Notes: a model not told the origin generated them from the letters alone. A stretch of DNA of 64,000 nt from Apodemus sylvaticus (GCF_947179515.1 NC_067474.1:94553324-94617323); one strand, 5' to 3'; positions 21,386 through 34,590 are shown, numbered from the stretch's first letter. Numbers and translations: made by a program.

Positions 21386-22029
21386 CTGTGAGAGAGACTC
21401 TTGTTGCTGAATCATAGTTCTTGCCTCCAATGATGACCCTTTAGCAACAGCTTGCTTCCCACCACCACGTGGAAACATACAATGGTACCGTGACCTCTTT
21501 GTAACAATCTAGCTCATGGAAAAGGCTTCCAGTGGCCTTGGGGAAGAAATTGGGCAAGAAATTAGTTTCTAGAAATGTCTGGGAGTGCCTCCACTTTGGA
21601 CAGAGAAAGGAGTAACTGAACCAGGAAAAAAAAGTAGGGATTTAGCTTCTAAGAAGGCCAGTAAATAGTAGTGAACTCCAATTGAAATTGTAGGCTAGCT
21701 ACTATTCCTGAAAGCAATCTTTTACATGACAGGCAGTTTGTACTCTTATTTTTGAATAACAGAGGTGAGCAACTGAGCCCTGCTCTCAAGAGCGGTGGTC
21801 TAGCTTTGGAGATAGTTCTTACTTACTGGTCATAGACTTTGAGGTCTAAAGAGTCAACACGCCTAATTCTGTAGTAGTTAAAAAATTCTTCCGACATGAG
21901 ACCCTTTGAGAGCTTGTGTCCAAGTGGTCAACCCTACACTCATGTTCATGTCAGCAACACTAGCTGAACACTAATTTGATCCTGTAGGTCTTACATGTAC
22001 TTGTGTTATATATTTGCAGTTATATTCTA
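21386..22029. other. Unassigned; possible MIR relic near 21690-21790
   Basis: TTTTTGAATAACAGAGGTGA and GCAACTGAG recall the MIR tail. No gene. Confidence 0.35.
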
Positions 22030-22140
22030 AGAAGACATGCATTGGAAGAGGGGATGGGGAGCTGGAGGAGAAGGCATAGGTATGATAATAGCACAATGTA
22101 CCCCATGTATGAAATTCTCAAAAAAATTAAAAACATGTAA
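22030..22140 (+). mobile_element. L1 3' tip
   Basis: Purine-rich GGGGATGGGGAGCTGGAGGA followed by CCATGTATGAAATTCTCAAA and an A-rich tail resembles the last ~100 bp of rodent L1. Confidence 0.55.
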
Positions 22141-25100
22141 GTATATTACAGCACATTATTATATAACTTTATATAAAAAAGGTTATATTAATCTTTGACT
22201 TTTTAAATGTTAAATAGGATACACAGACAAATATAAAGGTAATTGTACTGTATTATTTACAAATACATAAAATATAAAATTATGTATAATGATGGGTTAA
22301 CATTAGTTTTGTGGATGAGCCCATGAATCATGCATACATTTTGTATGTTTAAATAAAATTAAATCCATTCATCAAACCAATGTCATTTATTAAATAATTT
22401 TGAAATAAAAACAAGCAAGAACCAAAACCCAACACTGTGATAAGGATGTTGCCTACCAAAACTACTGTCAATCAGTTGCTTAAAAAAATAAGGAGCTGAG
22501 ACCCAAGACTGTCAATCTTTACCCTCCTGTCTCCTTTTCCCTCACCTCCCTGCTCTCCACTCTGCAGTCAGAGCTCTTTATGCTGCTTGACATGAATGGT
22601 GGCCACAGCCGTACACAGCACAAGATGTGTTTCGTCTCAGTGTTGATTCCTGGACTGGGCTCTGGAGAGTCACAGAAAAAGGCCTAGAGGGTAAGTGGAT
22701 ACTGAGCTTAAGACAATGGGGAAGAGGGCAGAAACACTGATCTCCTTCCCAGGGTGTTCAAAGGGGATGCAGGCCAGGTGTGGGGAAGGAATGTGTGTCA
22801 GAGTCTCCAATAGCTCCTGCTGCTCTGGCAGAGAGTGAGCTAGAAGGCCTAGTGAAAATAGCTTGTTCTCAGTTGGGAGAAGAAGAAAAAGGTTCCTGAT
22901 GCTGGCTAACACCACCGAGGAATCCTCGAAAAACTAGCCTCAGGGTTTTGTGTTAATAAATACCATGTTTTCATAGTAAGAGTGTCCAAAAAGTGTGACA
23001 CATTTTTGTAAAGCAGGGTTGAGTGTGGAGGTTTTATTGTTGCTGTTGTTGTTGTTTCTGTTGCTGCTGCTGTTGTTGTTAAACAGTTTGAGCAAAGTGG
23101 GATCTGGAAGGATAGAAAGTTAGAGCTTTCAAATCCTTTTAACTGCACTGAGGATCGTCTCATTTCTTACCAACTTAGCAAACACTCATTTTCACTTTTG
23201 CTCTCCCAGAAGATAACTTTGGTAGCTTCTCAGTTCCTCCTCTCCTTTGTCCCTTGATAAGTATCACTCCTAATCTGTAACTGCCCACAGTTACATCCAA
23301 CAGGTTACCTGGAAGGAAAGCTGGGGATGAAATAGAACGGGTCTTCGAGAAGAAACAGAGACCAAGACAACAGCTGCTCTTCAAAGTCTCAAGGTTTAAT
23401 GAAGGATTCAGAATTTAAAGTTTCAGGCAAGACCCCTCCACCAAATTCCAGGGTGTGTTCAGGGGAACTGGTCTGACTGTTCACTGGGTGTTGGCTCCTC
23501 TGCTCAGGCAGCTGGGCCGGTCACCTGCTTAATTCAGGAAATTGTAGATCTGGAAGAACTATGGACTTCACCTTGGTCTGAGCCCTCCACCATAGATGGA
23601 GGGGATTATGGCTAACACAGTTTCCACTGACCCTAGACTCTAATCTGAAAGTGCCTAACTGCTACAGAAGATCCTTCATCTTTCCTGTTGTCCCACCCTT
23701 GTGGCTCATTCTATCAGTGCCTCAGTGGTCACCAAAGCAGAGATTTTTCCAGACAGTAGGAATGATTAAGCAATAAGACATAAAGGTTAAAAATAGGCAG
23801 TGATAATCTAATCTATTTTGTAGACTGTTGATGCCGAGATTCAAGAAAATAAGAAGATTTGTCCAGATCCAAAAGTTTCTAAATACCCTATGTGAATGCA
23901 GAAAACAAATCTAAGCTAGCCATCCTCCTCCAGTACCTGTGAAAGAAAGGAACAAAATGCCCAACAGTCTCTGAAGATGGACTTCATCACACTGTTGACT
24001 CTTGGCCCTTATTTTGCTTAAGTTAATTTTCTGAATGAAGTACAGTTAAAAATTTCATGTGTTAACTATATACAAACTGTTCAGCAGATGTAATTTCTTT
24101 TCACTGAGTTTATAATGTACTACACAGGAACGGGATAGACTCAAGTATAATGGGACCAAATAAAACTAAGACTAGATTATAGTTAACCATTGTCACATTG
24201 AAAACTGTCAACAAATGGAGCAGGAATCTCTCCATGGTCTAACATACTTGGAAAGCCCATGAATAAGGAAAAAAAATTAGTGAAAATTGTGAAGTTGGTT
24301 CTACCTTCAGAAAGCACAGGGACAGAAAGACAGGATTCAAAAAAATGACTTGGAAGAATGTATTTATAATTTTGAACCAAGTATATGAAATGTAGATGAC
24401 TATAGCTGTAAGAAGGGGGCCTTAGCCTCTCCTTTAAAGATTGTATCTGCAAGAAAAAGAATAAAGCAAATATAACCATTGGTTGATATTTAATGCAATG
24501 TTTTAGAAAAAAAGATATATCATGTAATTTAGACAAGAAAATCACTGAGAGCAAATTTCCTGAAAGATACAGAGAAAGAAGACATGATTTGAAGAACAAG
24601 GTCACACACAAGGGAAGACAGCTGTGGCGAGTCCAGATATTAAGAGACAGCATGGGCAACGCTATCAAAGCTGCACTTGGGCACCAGCTGAAGTAATAAA
24701 TTATTAATAGTCATTTTTAAACAGAAAGGCCAAAGTCCATTGAGGCAAACCTAAAATGGCAAAGTTGGAAGCCAAATGGAGTGGTTTTTTACAACTTGCA
24801 GAGAGAGACATGGAAGTATAGATCTTGGTGTAAGATGGATTATCAAACACAAATTGAAACATGGAGACTTCTAAGTAACAGGTGATAAAATGCAATGAAT
24901 TTTCTGTTTGTTAAAAATGATATGACAATATTTTGTGTGTCAAAATTCTATAAATTTGGGAAAGAGGATTGGTCCACTTAAATTGAGCTTTTCTGATGCT
25001 TTTTGTCTGTTGAAGAAGATAAGCAACAGGAGACGTACTTTTGTTATCTTCACGAAAGTTGGAAAATACTAACCCAATAAAAGTCAACTTGAAATATAAG

Positions 25101-25572
25101 GCTTCCCCTTACACTCAGGAGGACCTGCACAACAGCTGGCTTAGCAGTGCTTGGAGGACCTGCCTCTGCCTTTGCTCTGGACATGCGAGTCTACTTTGGT
25201 GAGGCCTCAGCGGGCCCACGAATTGTTCTCACTTATAGCCTATACTAAAGGTGCTTAAGGCTCTACCTATAGTTTCCTCTTAAATCCACTGACTGCCCTT
25301 CCAGACCAGAGCTGGCTTCACTTTCAGACGCCACTTTCCGAGAGATGGACTGTAACAACAGTATTTGCCTCCAAGTGAGGCCTAGTTGCCATTGGCCGCA
25401 GTGTATGCATTAGTAGTAATCAGGGTTCTGGAGAAGTGATGCAAATCACAGGCAGGTGCACATGTCCCTTTGAGCTCAGGATGGAGCAATGAATGAATGG
25501 AGACTAGATCTCCCTCTAATGTTCCTCTGTGAAACTAAGAAACCAGTCTTATATAGTATTATCTTCAAGAGT

Positions 25573-25573
<1 letters not shown>
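22141..25573. other. Largely single-copy DNA; weak MIR relic near 23760-23920
   Basis: No gene or clear transposon. (TTG/TGC)n at 23036-23080. 22500-23700 is comparatively GC-balanced. The longest frame (161 codons, minus strand, 24183-24668) is hydrophobic-rich as expected from AT-rich DNA and shows no family match that I know. A MIR-like order of words occurs at 23810-23880. Confidence 0.4.
23036..23080. repeat. (GTT/GCT)n trinucleotide repeat
   Basis: Interrupted run of TTG and CTG units. Confidence 0.9.

Positions 25574-25574
<1 letters not shown>

Positions 25575-25632
<58 letters not shown>
25575..25632. repeat. (GA)n microsatellite
   Basis: About 29 uninterrupted GA units. Confidence 0.97.
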
Positions 25633-25634
<2 letters not shown>

Positions 25635-26278
25635 ATGTTTAATTGGACCATTGCTAGCCTAATTTACATATTTAGACAGTTGGTATGGGTCCAAGCCTAA
25701 AAATTTCTGGAGACTGGATGACTGCTTGCTCCTATTCAACATATGCTTAATCCCATGGAAGAAAAGATTATATATTCCTTTCTCAGTTTCTTTTAGCGTA
25801 TCTGATGAGATTCTGTTGTGCATGTCCCAACTCAACTGAAGTGTTAAAAGTAAGTGAATTGTAAAATACAGTGACCTTGTAAAGCAGTAAGAATGCACTG
25901 TCATTTCCAGAGTCGGAAAACTTTCGGAGAAATGGATGAGTTAATATTTTCATAGACTTCTTGAATCCCTTTTGGGAAAGTATGAGGTGATGACTACGAC
26001 AGGAGGACTGTTCATTCTCTTAACAGTTTCCAGTGTGACAATGGTTGACTACAATCTAGTCTTACTTTAACGCTGTCCCGGTGTATTTGATCTACCCATT
26101 TTCTATGTGCAGTTCCCTGTGTAGTACATTATGAACTCACAAGTACCAGACTCAAACTGAAAGAGAAAATTACAGACACAGGAAGTTGAGGGTAGATAGA
26201 AGATTGTATATTCCCAGAGGCTAGATGTTCTTTTATCCCATTGCTGAGAATATGACCTATTGATTAATTTTTTATTTA
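25633..26278. other. Unassigned DNA
   Basis: No recognisable repeat or gene. Confidence 0.5.
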
Positions 26279-26301
26279 TAAAAATATTTATTTATTTATT
26301 T

Positions 26302-26486
26302 TATAGCTTATTTTACTTTATTTTTTTTATTTTTTTTTGAGACAGGGTTCCTCTGTAAAGCCCTGGCTGTGCTGGAACTCACTCTGTAGACCAGGCTGGC
26401 CTCGAACTCAGAAATCCGCCTGCCTCTGCCTCCCAAGTGCTGGGATTAGAGGCGTTCACCACCACCGCCCAGCTATAGCTTATTTT
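26302..26486 (-). mobile_element. B1 SINE with 13-bp target-site duplication
   Basis: Body at about 26338-26473 in reverse complement (GAGACAGGGTTCC, TGTAGACCAGGCTGGCCTCG, GTGCTGGGATTAGAGG), with a T-rich tail to its left. TATAGCTTATTTT at 26302-26314 and 26474-26486 is a perfect duplication. Low divergence suggests a recent insertion. Confidence 0.95.
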
Positions 26487-27234
26487 GAAAAGCTTTCAAA
26501 AAAATAACACATGCTGAAATTAAGCAGACCCAAAATCTATATAGCTTGATAAACTTCTACAGTCAGAAAAGCCATTCATAATGGAAGCTTCCCACAGGAC
26601 TTTATACAATGTTGAGTATATTTTTATGCATGCATACACCACTAGAACAAAAACCACTAGTGAGAGTAAAACTAAAAAAAGTTATCTTTATATTCCCTTT
26701 CATGTCCATATCTATATCCATCCTTCCTCATTTCATTATTTATTATTTTGGTTATCCTTTCTCCTTGTATTAATTTCTTTTATATTTTTTATTTCTTGAC
26801 AATCATTTAAATCCTGTTGGCATTCTTTTTGTTTTTCCAGAGTCCATTTAATCCCCACTACTTCACAAGGCACCTGTCCCATGCATGTCACCTCATTTTG
26901 CACAGATGGCGCAGTTTCAGGAAAGAATTTTTCTGCATCCTAAATTCACCATGAGAAACAATTGTATTTTCTCCTTCTTTTTGTGTGTTCATTATTTATA
27001 AATGTAACAAAATTTTATTGGATCATGTTTTACTTGCACAGATATTATTGATTTTGTGGTAATTTTAAACAGCACACCTAATTCACTTGAAAATGATTCT
27101 TCTTAAAATCTCAGCAAGAGTTTCAATATCTGAAAGTTCAAATACAATGTTAAATATTTTCCCCAAAGTGACTCCAGGATGCTGTTCTGACAATGGGGAT
27201 GCTAGTGTATCTCTCACTTTGTAATGAGATCACT
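26487..27234. other. AT-rich, unassigned
   Basis: Frame at 26581-26799 is lysine/isoleucine-rich and not convincing. No named repeat. Confidence 0.45.
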
Positions 27235-27770
27235 GTACTTTATTATTTATTTCATTGTTAACATTTTGTTTAATTTTTGACAATTTCATGCATATTTATA
27301 ATGTACTGTGAACTTACTCATCCCCATAGCTCTTTTATTCCCTCCGACTCCCTCCTACTCCTAAGTGCTCCTAAGAAGAGAGTCTGATAATGCTTCTCTT
27401 AATTTCTTAGATACTGCTTTTTGTGTGTGCAGGTCTCATGTGGGTAGCCACAGATAACGCTGTGCATTTGTGATTACATCAGCCATACCATATCCAGAAG
27501 ACAGTCTTCCATGGACCTCCCACCATCCTCCAGCCTTTACACTTCCTGTTGTGTTTCCTGGGTCTTTGTGGAAGAAGGCTTATAATGTAGATATTCTTTC
27601 AGGGACTGAATACTTATCTCTGGCTTATTCTCAGTGATATGAGTCTGTATTAACCTCCAGCCACTGCAAGAAGAGGCTCATCTGGCCAAAGCTGCATTTC
27701 TTTCCACTGATATACCTCCTTGAGTCTCAGCAAACAAACGGAGAATTTAGGCTACTGTGATTGCTAATGT
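27235..27770 (-). mobile_element. Old rodent L1 3' UTR
   Basis: TTTTTGACAATTTCATGCAT, ATAATGTACTGTGAAC, then CCAGAAGACAGTCTTCCATG and GCAAGAAGAGGCTCATCTGG keep the order of an antisense rodent L1 3' UTR, with heavy divergence. Confidence 0.65.
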
Positions 27771-29406
27771 ACTGACAGCGATGACATTATCAAATGAATG
27801 ATCCAAGGGAATATTTACTTTTTGCTTTTGGTTAAGTCTCACTTGAATAGTTAAGACTTTGTAATGATTTGTGGTAATTCTGATCACGTGTCAGCAGATG
27901 ATGATCTTAAAATTCCTTTCATATAATTACCTTCCTACAAGATTTGCTTAAACAACATACAACAACAACAAAAAAAAATCATCACTCTTGCTGACAGAGC
28001 TTTCTAAAGGCCTCCAATACCAAACGTCCCCTTTTATTACTGTCTTCTGATAGTTTGGGGAAAGAGTATAAGCTCCTCAAGCCTGTTTCTGTGTCTGTAA
28101 TTGGAGTGCCGAGGCCTAGCCTACAGGGTTCCCACAGGCACTGGAGGAGGAGCACACTGGCATCATTGAGCAAAAGGCATCCTCGTCTCCACCCTGACCC
28201 TCAACTCCTCAGTGAAACTGTCCTTTCATTTTAGCCCTTGACTTAATCAGTCAAATAGTGCTTTCCAGTAAATATTCATTAGTTCTAAATTCATTTCCTT
28301 TGCAACTGGTTGGACTATCTAGTTATCTATCAATTTGGGTTAATATTTTTTTCTTTTGGTGTATTATATTTCTCCCTGCTTTTGTCAAAAGAAGAAAGAC
28401 ATAGTTTTTTCTTCTACAACAGATGGAAACAGCAAATAGAGGTAGCTATAATCCTGACCTTCAGTAGCAGGCAAGTTTCACTATGCAGAACTGAGATACA
28501 AGATGATCTGGAAGTCACCATAAATACAAAATTGCCCAAAGCAATCCCCTCTATTAGAAGGAAATTGATCAGGTGTCTGCCCCAAAGTCAACCTAACAGC
28601 ACACAGAATCGCTGCTTTATGGTGTTTTCATTTTGTTATATCCAGGAAATGGCTACATTCTGATGCTGCCCTCTCCACTCTCTAGCTAAGCACTAAGTGC
28701 ATCTTGATGTTCACTACCCAAGTTGTCTTAGTTACGGAAGGAAAGGCCTCTTCCAGTCCCTTGAAGGCAGGCGTTAATTCCATAAGTGATATTCTATTGA
28801 TATATGACTTTAGCAGAAACTAGACATTTTTGCTACAGGTCTTTTTGATTATGGGTACATCTGGAAATTATGTCTTGGAAAGCATCCATAGTTTTTTGTG
28901 AAAATTCCTCATTATATTAACATGAAATTATACGCATTATTCCAGTCTAGTTTGGACATCTACTAATCTTAACCAAATGATTGCATTTTGCATTGATCAC
29001 ACAAAAAAAGATAAGAGCACAATTGTATTTCTATTTCTAAAGACCAGCATTGTGGCTGTAGTAAATTCAGTTGATGTTTATATTGAAAACTGACCTGACC
29101 AAAGAAAGAGACCATCACATTAGATCTTGTATCTGTGTTGTGAACAGAGGGAGAGAGATATTCCCATTCTGGCATTTTCTATATACTTAATACTTTCACA
29201 AAATGGAGCCTTATTTTTTTTTTATCTTTAATGCATTATTTTGTAAGTGGTTAATTTTCTACATTGACATGCAGCATCTTTTGGATCTTTCAACATAAAT
29301 AAAGGAATGTTTTAACTTGTTTATAATTTACCCCAACTTCAAAAAATGTAGTTGGCAAATAAGTATTGTGTACCTGTAAAATATCCAAATATCCAATATT
29401 ATTTGT

Positions 29407-29408
<2 letters not shown>
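27771..29408. other. Unassigned DNA
   Basis: A 117-codon plus-strand frame (28310-28663) and others lack any recognisable domain. A run of AAC units at 27956-27978. Confidence 0.45.

Positions 29409-29498
<90 letters not shown>
29409..29498. repeat. (CT)n-(CA)n compound microsatellite
   Basis: (CT)n to 29460 joined directly to (AC)n to 29498. Long open frames on both strands here are repeat artefacts. Confidence 0.97.
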
Positions 29499-29619
29499 AA
29501 TTTTCTTTTCTTCACAATGAAAAACTCTCCAGTAAATTTTAAATATTCAGAGCAATTTTATTAACTTTACTTAGATGCTGTACATTTGACTTTAAGGAAA
29601 TTCCTTTGTAGAACCGAAA

Positions 29620-29814
29620 TTCTAGACCCTTAACAACCTCTTTCCAAGCCCTTGCAACAAGCATAATACTTTGAGCATCTGTGTCTTCCAATATTTTAGA
29701 TTCCACATATTGCTAAGATCATACGCTGTTAGTCTTTCTGGCCTGGCATATGTCTGTTTGCATAGTCCTATAGTATAGCCCATATTATCACAAAGTAACA
29801 GAAAGGTTTCTTTC

Positions 29815-29888
<74 letters not shown>

Positions 29889-30425
29889 TCAGAGACTATG
29901 TAGCTCTGGCTGCCCTAGAACTATGTAGACTGGCTGTTCTCAAACTCAGTGATTTGCCTGCCTCTGCCTCCTGAATGTTGTGACTCTGCCTCCTGAATGT
30001 TGTGACTAAAGGCACATTTCTCTACACTGGATGAGATTTTCTTTATGGAATGTGGACTTGTATGTCATTGTTTATATAGTCATACATTGCATTTTCCTGT
30101 ATTCTTTTACCTACTGAGAGGCATAATGTTTCTATACTATGAAAATGCTGAAATAGAGTATGGAAAGCGTATCTCTTCACAAACTGATTTCATTTTCTCT
30201 GACTATATATGGTTATATTGCTAGATCAAGAGTCCGTTTTATTTTAATTTTGAACAGCCTTACACTATTACCCATACTGGCTGTACCAACTTACATTTCT
30301 ACCAGTAATATGCCGAGGCTCCATTTTCTCCACATCCTTGCCAACCTTTATCTTTGTCTTTGATAATAGACAATTCTATCAGACACTGGATGTGAGAGAA
30401 CAATCCATGATAAATAATGATGTCC
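29620..30425 (-). mobile_element. Ancient L1 (L1M-type) ORF2 3' region, split by a B1
   Basis: Antisense L1 words in order: TAGATTCCACATATTGCTAAG, AGATCATACGC, then beyond the B1 ATTGCTAGATCAAGAGTCC, CTGGCTGTACCAACTTACAT and TTTCTCCACATCCTTGCCAA, TTTGATAATAGACAATTC. These are the usual ORF2 3'-end blocks of mammalian L1. Broken, not coding. Confidence 0.82.
29818..30032 (-). mobile_element. B1 SINE with (CT)n-expanded tail and 22-bp internal duplication
   Basis: (CT)n at 29818-29885 stands where the B1 tail should be; the body follows (ACTATGTAGCTCTGGCTGCC, GATTTGCCTGCCTCTGCC). A 22-bp block beginning CTCTGCCTCCTGAATG occurs twice head-to-tail at 29962-29983 and 29984-30005. Confidence 0.85.
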
Positions 30426-30904
30426 ATCGTTTTACTGAACTGGGAATAATAATCTGACTCCTCACATGAATAGGTTTTCTCATATTTCTTTCCTATGTGG
30501 TTCTGGGATTCTACCATAAGAATCATGATCATTATTTAAATATTTTCACGAATTCTTGGTCCTAAGTCCTGTGAATGGCCTGGAGTTTGCTGTAGAGGGG
30601 ATTTGGCCTTCCTACTTTGCAGTTACCAGGGAGCAGCAAATAGGATCTTTTCAGGAGAGCTGTCTTGTTGCTCATTTGTGCTTAGGAAAGCTAGGGACTG
30701 AAAAACAATTGTCTTCAAAGAGTGACATTTTGCCAGGGAGGACAAAACACCCCTCAAGTTCCAGGAGGGCCACAGCTCTAGGAGAGGAGCTAGGGAAGGT
30801 CCTACTGCTCAGATGGCCCTCCGTTTTTTGTAAAGCTAGGGACTTTAGCCTTACAAAGTGTGGTTTTGCTATTGTTTGTTTCCAGGACTAGAGAGTGACC
30901 CTGG
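30426..30904. other. Single-copy stretch
   Basis: Moderate GC. A 111-codon plus-strand frame (30556-30891) starts with an ATG but has no domain I know. CAG at 30878-30884 precedes it only loosely; no convincing exon structure. Confidence 0.4.
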
Positions 30905-31090
30905 GATTCCATTCTGGGTGAGGGCTGTACCACCGAGCTGTATGTCCAACCTTGTTGTACTTCGTACAACCTTGTCTCACTAACTTACCCAAGATTCCCT
31001 TGATGACACTCTGTATCCTGAGTAGTCCTTGAACTTGTAATCCTTTAGCTGCAGCCTCCCATGGAGTGATGATGATTACAATCCTGCACT
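30905..31090 (-). mobile_element. B4-type composite SINE (B1-like plus ID-like)
   Basis: On the plus strand GAGGGCTGTACCACCGAGCT is an antisense ID (tRNA-Ala-like) piece; it is followed by antisense B1-like TTGTCTCACTAACTTACCC, CTTGAACTTGTAATCC and AGCCTCCCATGG. The order, B1 then ID on the minus strand, is that of B4. Confidence 0.7.
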
Positions 31091-32066
31091 CCCAACCCAG
31101 CCTGTAAACAAGGTATAGTGAAGCACAGAAATGCCCATTCATTTACATGGTGCCATGATATGCTTTAGGGCTGCAGAGCAGTCATGTTACTGGTGGAGAT
31201 ATTAAATGGACCACAGAGCTTAGAATGGTTAGTTGTCCTTTACACAAAAAACTCTAAATGTATAGATGCTTTTCTTGTAAAACTTTTTGTGACATGCAAG
31301 ACAGGAAATTCATATAAAGTCTATAAAGAGAGGTGAGCGTCCAGAGACTAGATCATTTTACTAAGTCAACATTACAGTCCTGTATAATAATGGGGAAAAG
31401 ACTTGAGCTTTGGGAACAGTTCTGTTTATGAGCACAATGGTAAGCACGTGATTGTCCCTTCCTAGTGTATAGGATGGATTACTTCAACGAAATGCTCTTG
31501 CCTTCAGCCATTCTGAAAGTGAATCACATAGTCTCACTTCCCGCTAACCAGATTGCCTGAAATAGACATTAAAAATCTTTGGAAACAAAAAGAATGTTTC
31601 ATTTTATTTTTTAAATTTGGTTTATTTATTTATCGCCATCTTTCCCGTTAAGTGGCTTGAGAGATATTAGAAATATTGGAGCAGCCTGAGAATCCAACCT
31701 TAAAAAAATAGCTCTACAAACTCAGCATGTTAGAGGTTCAAAAGGTCTGTTGCTCAGTCACTATTAATCTCTCTATACATATTTTATTTAACCTTCTGTA
31801 AATATTGTTATTGTAAAGTGCTTTGGACAGGCTAATGGATTGTAATGTTTTGTTAATGGAAGCAAAGACAATGCTGCAGAAGGCAAATACAAGATGGGAA
31901 GATGGGGGAAGTGAAGGCTGAAGACCTAGGGCAGAGCCTGAGTTGTCTAGGGGAGGTGAGACTGGGATATTGCATGAGTGTGACTTCTTTATTACCAGAC
32001 CTGGAGGACTTCCAGAGCATTGTAAGGGCATCACTGAACTTGGGGTGATGATCAATCCATCATTCC
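31091..32066. other. Unassigned DNA
   Basis: No named repeat or gene. Confidence 0.45.
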
Positions 32067-32286
32067 AGGCTCCCCTCCCCTCCCCCACTTTCCTTTCCTC
32101 TCCTCTCCTCTCTTTTCCTCTCCTCTCCTCTCCTTTTCTCTCTTCTCCTCTCCTCTCTTCTCCTTTCCTCTCCTCTCCTTTTCTTTCCTCCATTCCCTTC
32201 CCCTCCTCTCCAGTCCACTCTCCTCCCCTCTCCCCCTTCCCCTCCCCTTCCCTTTCCCTTCCTTCAACTCCTTCCCTCCCCTCCCT
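32067..32286. repeat. Pyrimidine-rich (TCTCC)n-like tract
   Basis: 220 bp almost free of purines on the plus strand, mainly CCTCT units. Frames of 120-150 codons across it on both strands are low-complexity artefacts. Confidence 0.92.
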
Positions 32287-34545
32287 GCTTAAAAAGGAAG
32301 CACAGTGACATTATTTTTCTCTTTTTTGTTAAAAGTCTTTTTTAGTTCTGGATACTCAAAATAACTTCAGCAATGTCCCTGCAGTTACACCGTGTTACTC
32401 TATGGTGAGTGAGGTGTACCCAACAGGTTGCATTCAAGGATCTACACACCTGTCTCCCTACTTCTCATCACACCTTAGCAGCCCTCTAAAGCTATTTCTT
32501 TGGGGTTTCTGGGGTACAATCTGTGTCTTGTGAATTCCTTTCCTGTTTCATTAAAGAGCAATATTGTTTGAGCTGGAGGATAAATTTCTCTCCCCCTCCT
32601 TTTCTCCCCATTCTGTCTTCCTCCTTTTCTCTTACTTCCTCTTTTGTTGTTGTTTTTGTGATTCCCACAGCAAAAATCTGCCCCCAGGACTGTCTGAGTC
32701 CACACTGGCTGCTCTGCTGATGGTGCAGGTGTGTGGGAGCCCTCCTCCACATGGTCGCCACAGCAACCGGCCACTCTAATCTGCTGAATATGAAAAGAAG
32801 AAACAGAAAGAGAAAAGCCATCCACCCCCTTCTGCTCCATCCATGAGTCCAAAAGAAGGATGCGGTCTCCAGGCATTCCTGATAATCCCCAGCCATTGCC
32901 CTGGCAACAGTCCCAGGGAGCTGGCATGGTCCGTGGAGAAAGCAGTCCCTGTCTCTAGCTCAGGCGGCTTCCTCCTCCTCCTCTTCCCCCACCATGGATC
33001 TCCTAATAGCCCCCAACCATTGTGCACCCCACTTTTGGCCCACTGCCTCCTGCCCTCCTGCCCGCCAGTGGATTACTGACACAGAGAATATAGAAATCCA
33101 CACACTTTTCTCCTAATGGTACTGAAATGATACTTGCATGCATACATACATGCTTCGGAGTGTGTATAGATTATGTGTGTGTAACTGTGCGCCTGTGCAT
33201 AGATTTGAAAGACTCTTCACCTTTAGTTCCCCTGCAGATGAACTGTGATTACACGCTGAAAGAAGTGGAGACTATTTCTTATCAAAGCTAAGAGCCTGCA
33301 AAAGCCACTGCTCACAACTCCGTTCTCTCAGCTGAGCTGGCTGAGGCGGTTTGCAGAGCCCTTTGCTCCGAGCTTCATACCCAGCAGTGAAAGCTCTCAT
33401 TTGTCTTAAGGCCATCATGTTGATGCAGCTGGCTTTGACACTGCTTACCTCAGCACTTTTTTTTTTCTTTTGGTTGAAAGACAGAAGACTTCCTTGTGAT
33501 CCCAGCCTTTTCCTATCAAATGACACTCAGCCTGGGTTTGGGTGACTTATTTACTGGCACTAGACCAGTAAAAACAAAAATGAACGTTCGCAACTAATAA
33601 ATCCTCATGCTCAGATAGCTAGAGCCACAGTGGTGGGATTACACCAGAATGCTCAACCCGTTACTGGAGGGCTCCCAGGCTGTGCAGAACCTAATAAGTC
33701 AGAGGAAGAAAAGGTACAAAACCGAGGAGCAGAGAAATTACGTGCAGCATGGGCTTTGGACACTGGAAACTTTTTATCTTCAATCTAGTATGAGCCTTCC
33801 AGGTTGGAGATTCTAGAGGCAGAAAGAGGGTGCACTACTGTGTTTGAGTCATCAGGACGAGCCTGCTAAGCTTACCACCTTGACCTTTCTTTCTTGAAAA
33901 TCAAACCACACCCGTCTTCAGTAAGATGAAAGAGACCAGCTAAGATTCTGGACAGTGCAATCCTAGCTTTTCAGAGAACTGAAAGGAGCTATTTTTATAG
34001 AGGGCATGAAGTCAAGAATGTTTAGCAAACAAATTGAATGTCATCTACTCCCAGAAAATTCTCTAAGGACCTTCCTTCTCCCAGGCCCTTGTGGAAAGTG
34101 AGAGCCCCTCTGAGAGGCAGGCGCAATGATGTTTTTACTTGTCTCAGAATTGATCTTTTGTATAGAAAAACATTTTTATGTTAATATAAATCCAGAAGAA
34201 TCCCACCATAAAATATTGATGTCAGCCAATGCTTTCCTTCTTCCAGGATTACTTCTAATCCTCTGAGCACTTCCTTTAAGGTTAGCTGTGTTGAGGGAAC
34301 TCCCATTGTGTCTCAGTGGAAACACTGAGTCCCTTCCTCATGGGACTTAATCTAATGAAACAAAATAGAGATTAAAAAGTGGTAATATTTTTTAAATTAT
34401 AACTCAAATGGTCTTTGTACATGATAATGGGTGTTTGGCTATTTGGAAAGGTGACTGACTGAAATTGATTTCTCTCTTCCTTTTTTCATTTTGGCTTTGT
34501 TTTCATGACTGAGAGACTACCACGGAGGATATTTACTGGTGACTA
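32287..34545. other. Single-copy block, candidate conserved non-coding DNA
   Basis: 32480-33540 is GC-balanced and free of repeats that I recognise. CCACCATGG near 32990 opens a 40-codon frame that ends at a TAA near 33115; it has no splice or domain support. Function unknown. Confidence 0.35.
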
Positions 34546-34590
34546 CAGCCACCACTGGATATTTACAGCCACCCAGTGCTGCCTTTAATC

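Noticed and set aside
24183..24668. 161-codon minus-strand frame, longest in the window
   Set aside because: Hydrophobic-rich reading of AT-rich DNA with no signal, domain, splice support or codon bias that I can see.
31738..32308. Frames of 121-151 codons over the CT-rich tract
   Set aside because: They are low-complexity Ser/Pro/Leu or Glu/Arg/Gly translations of a repeat, open on both strands.
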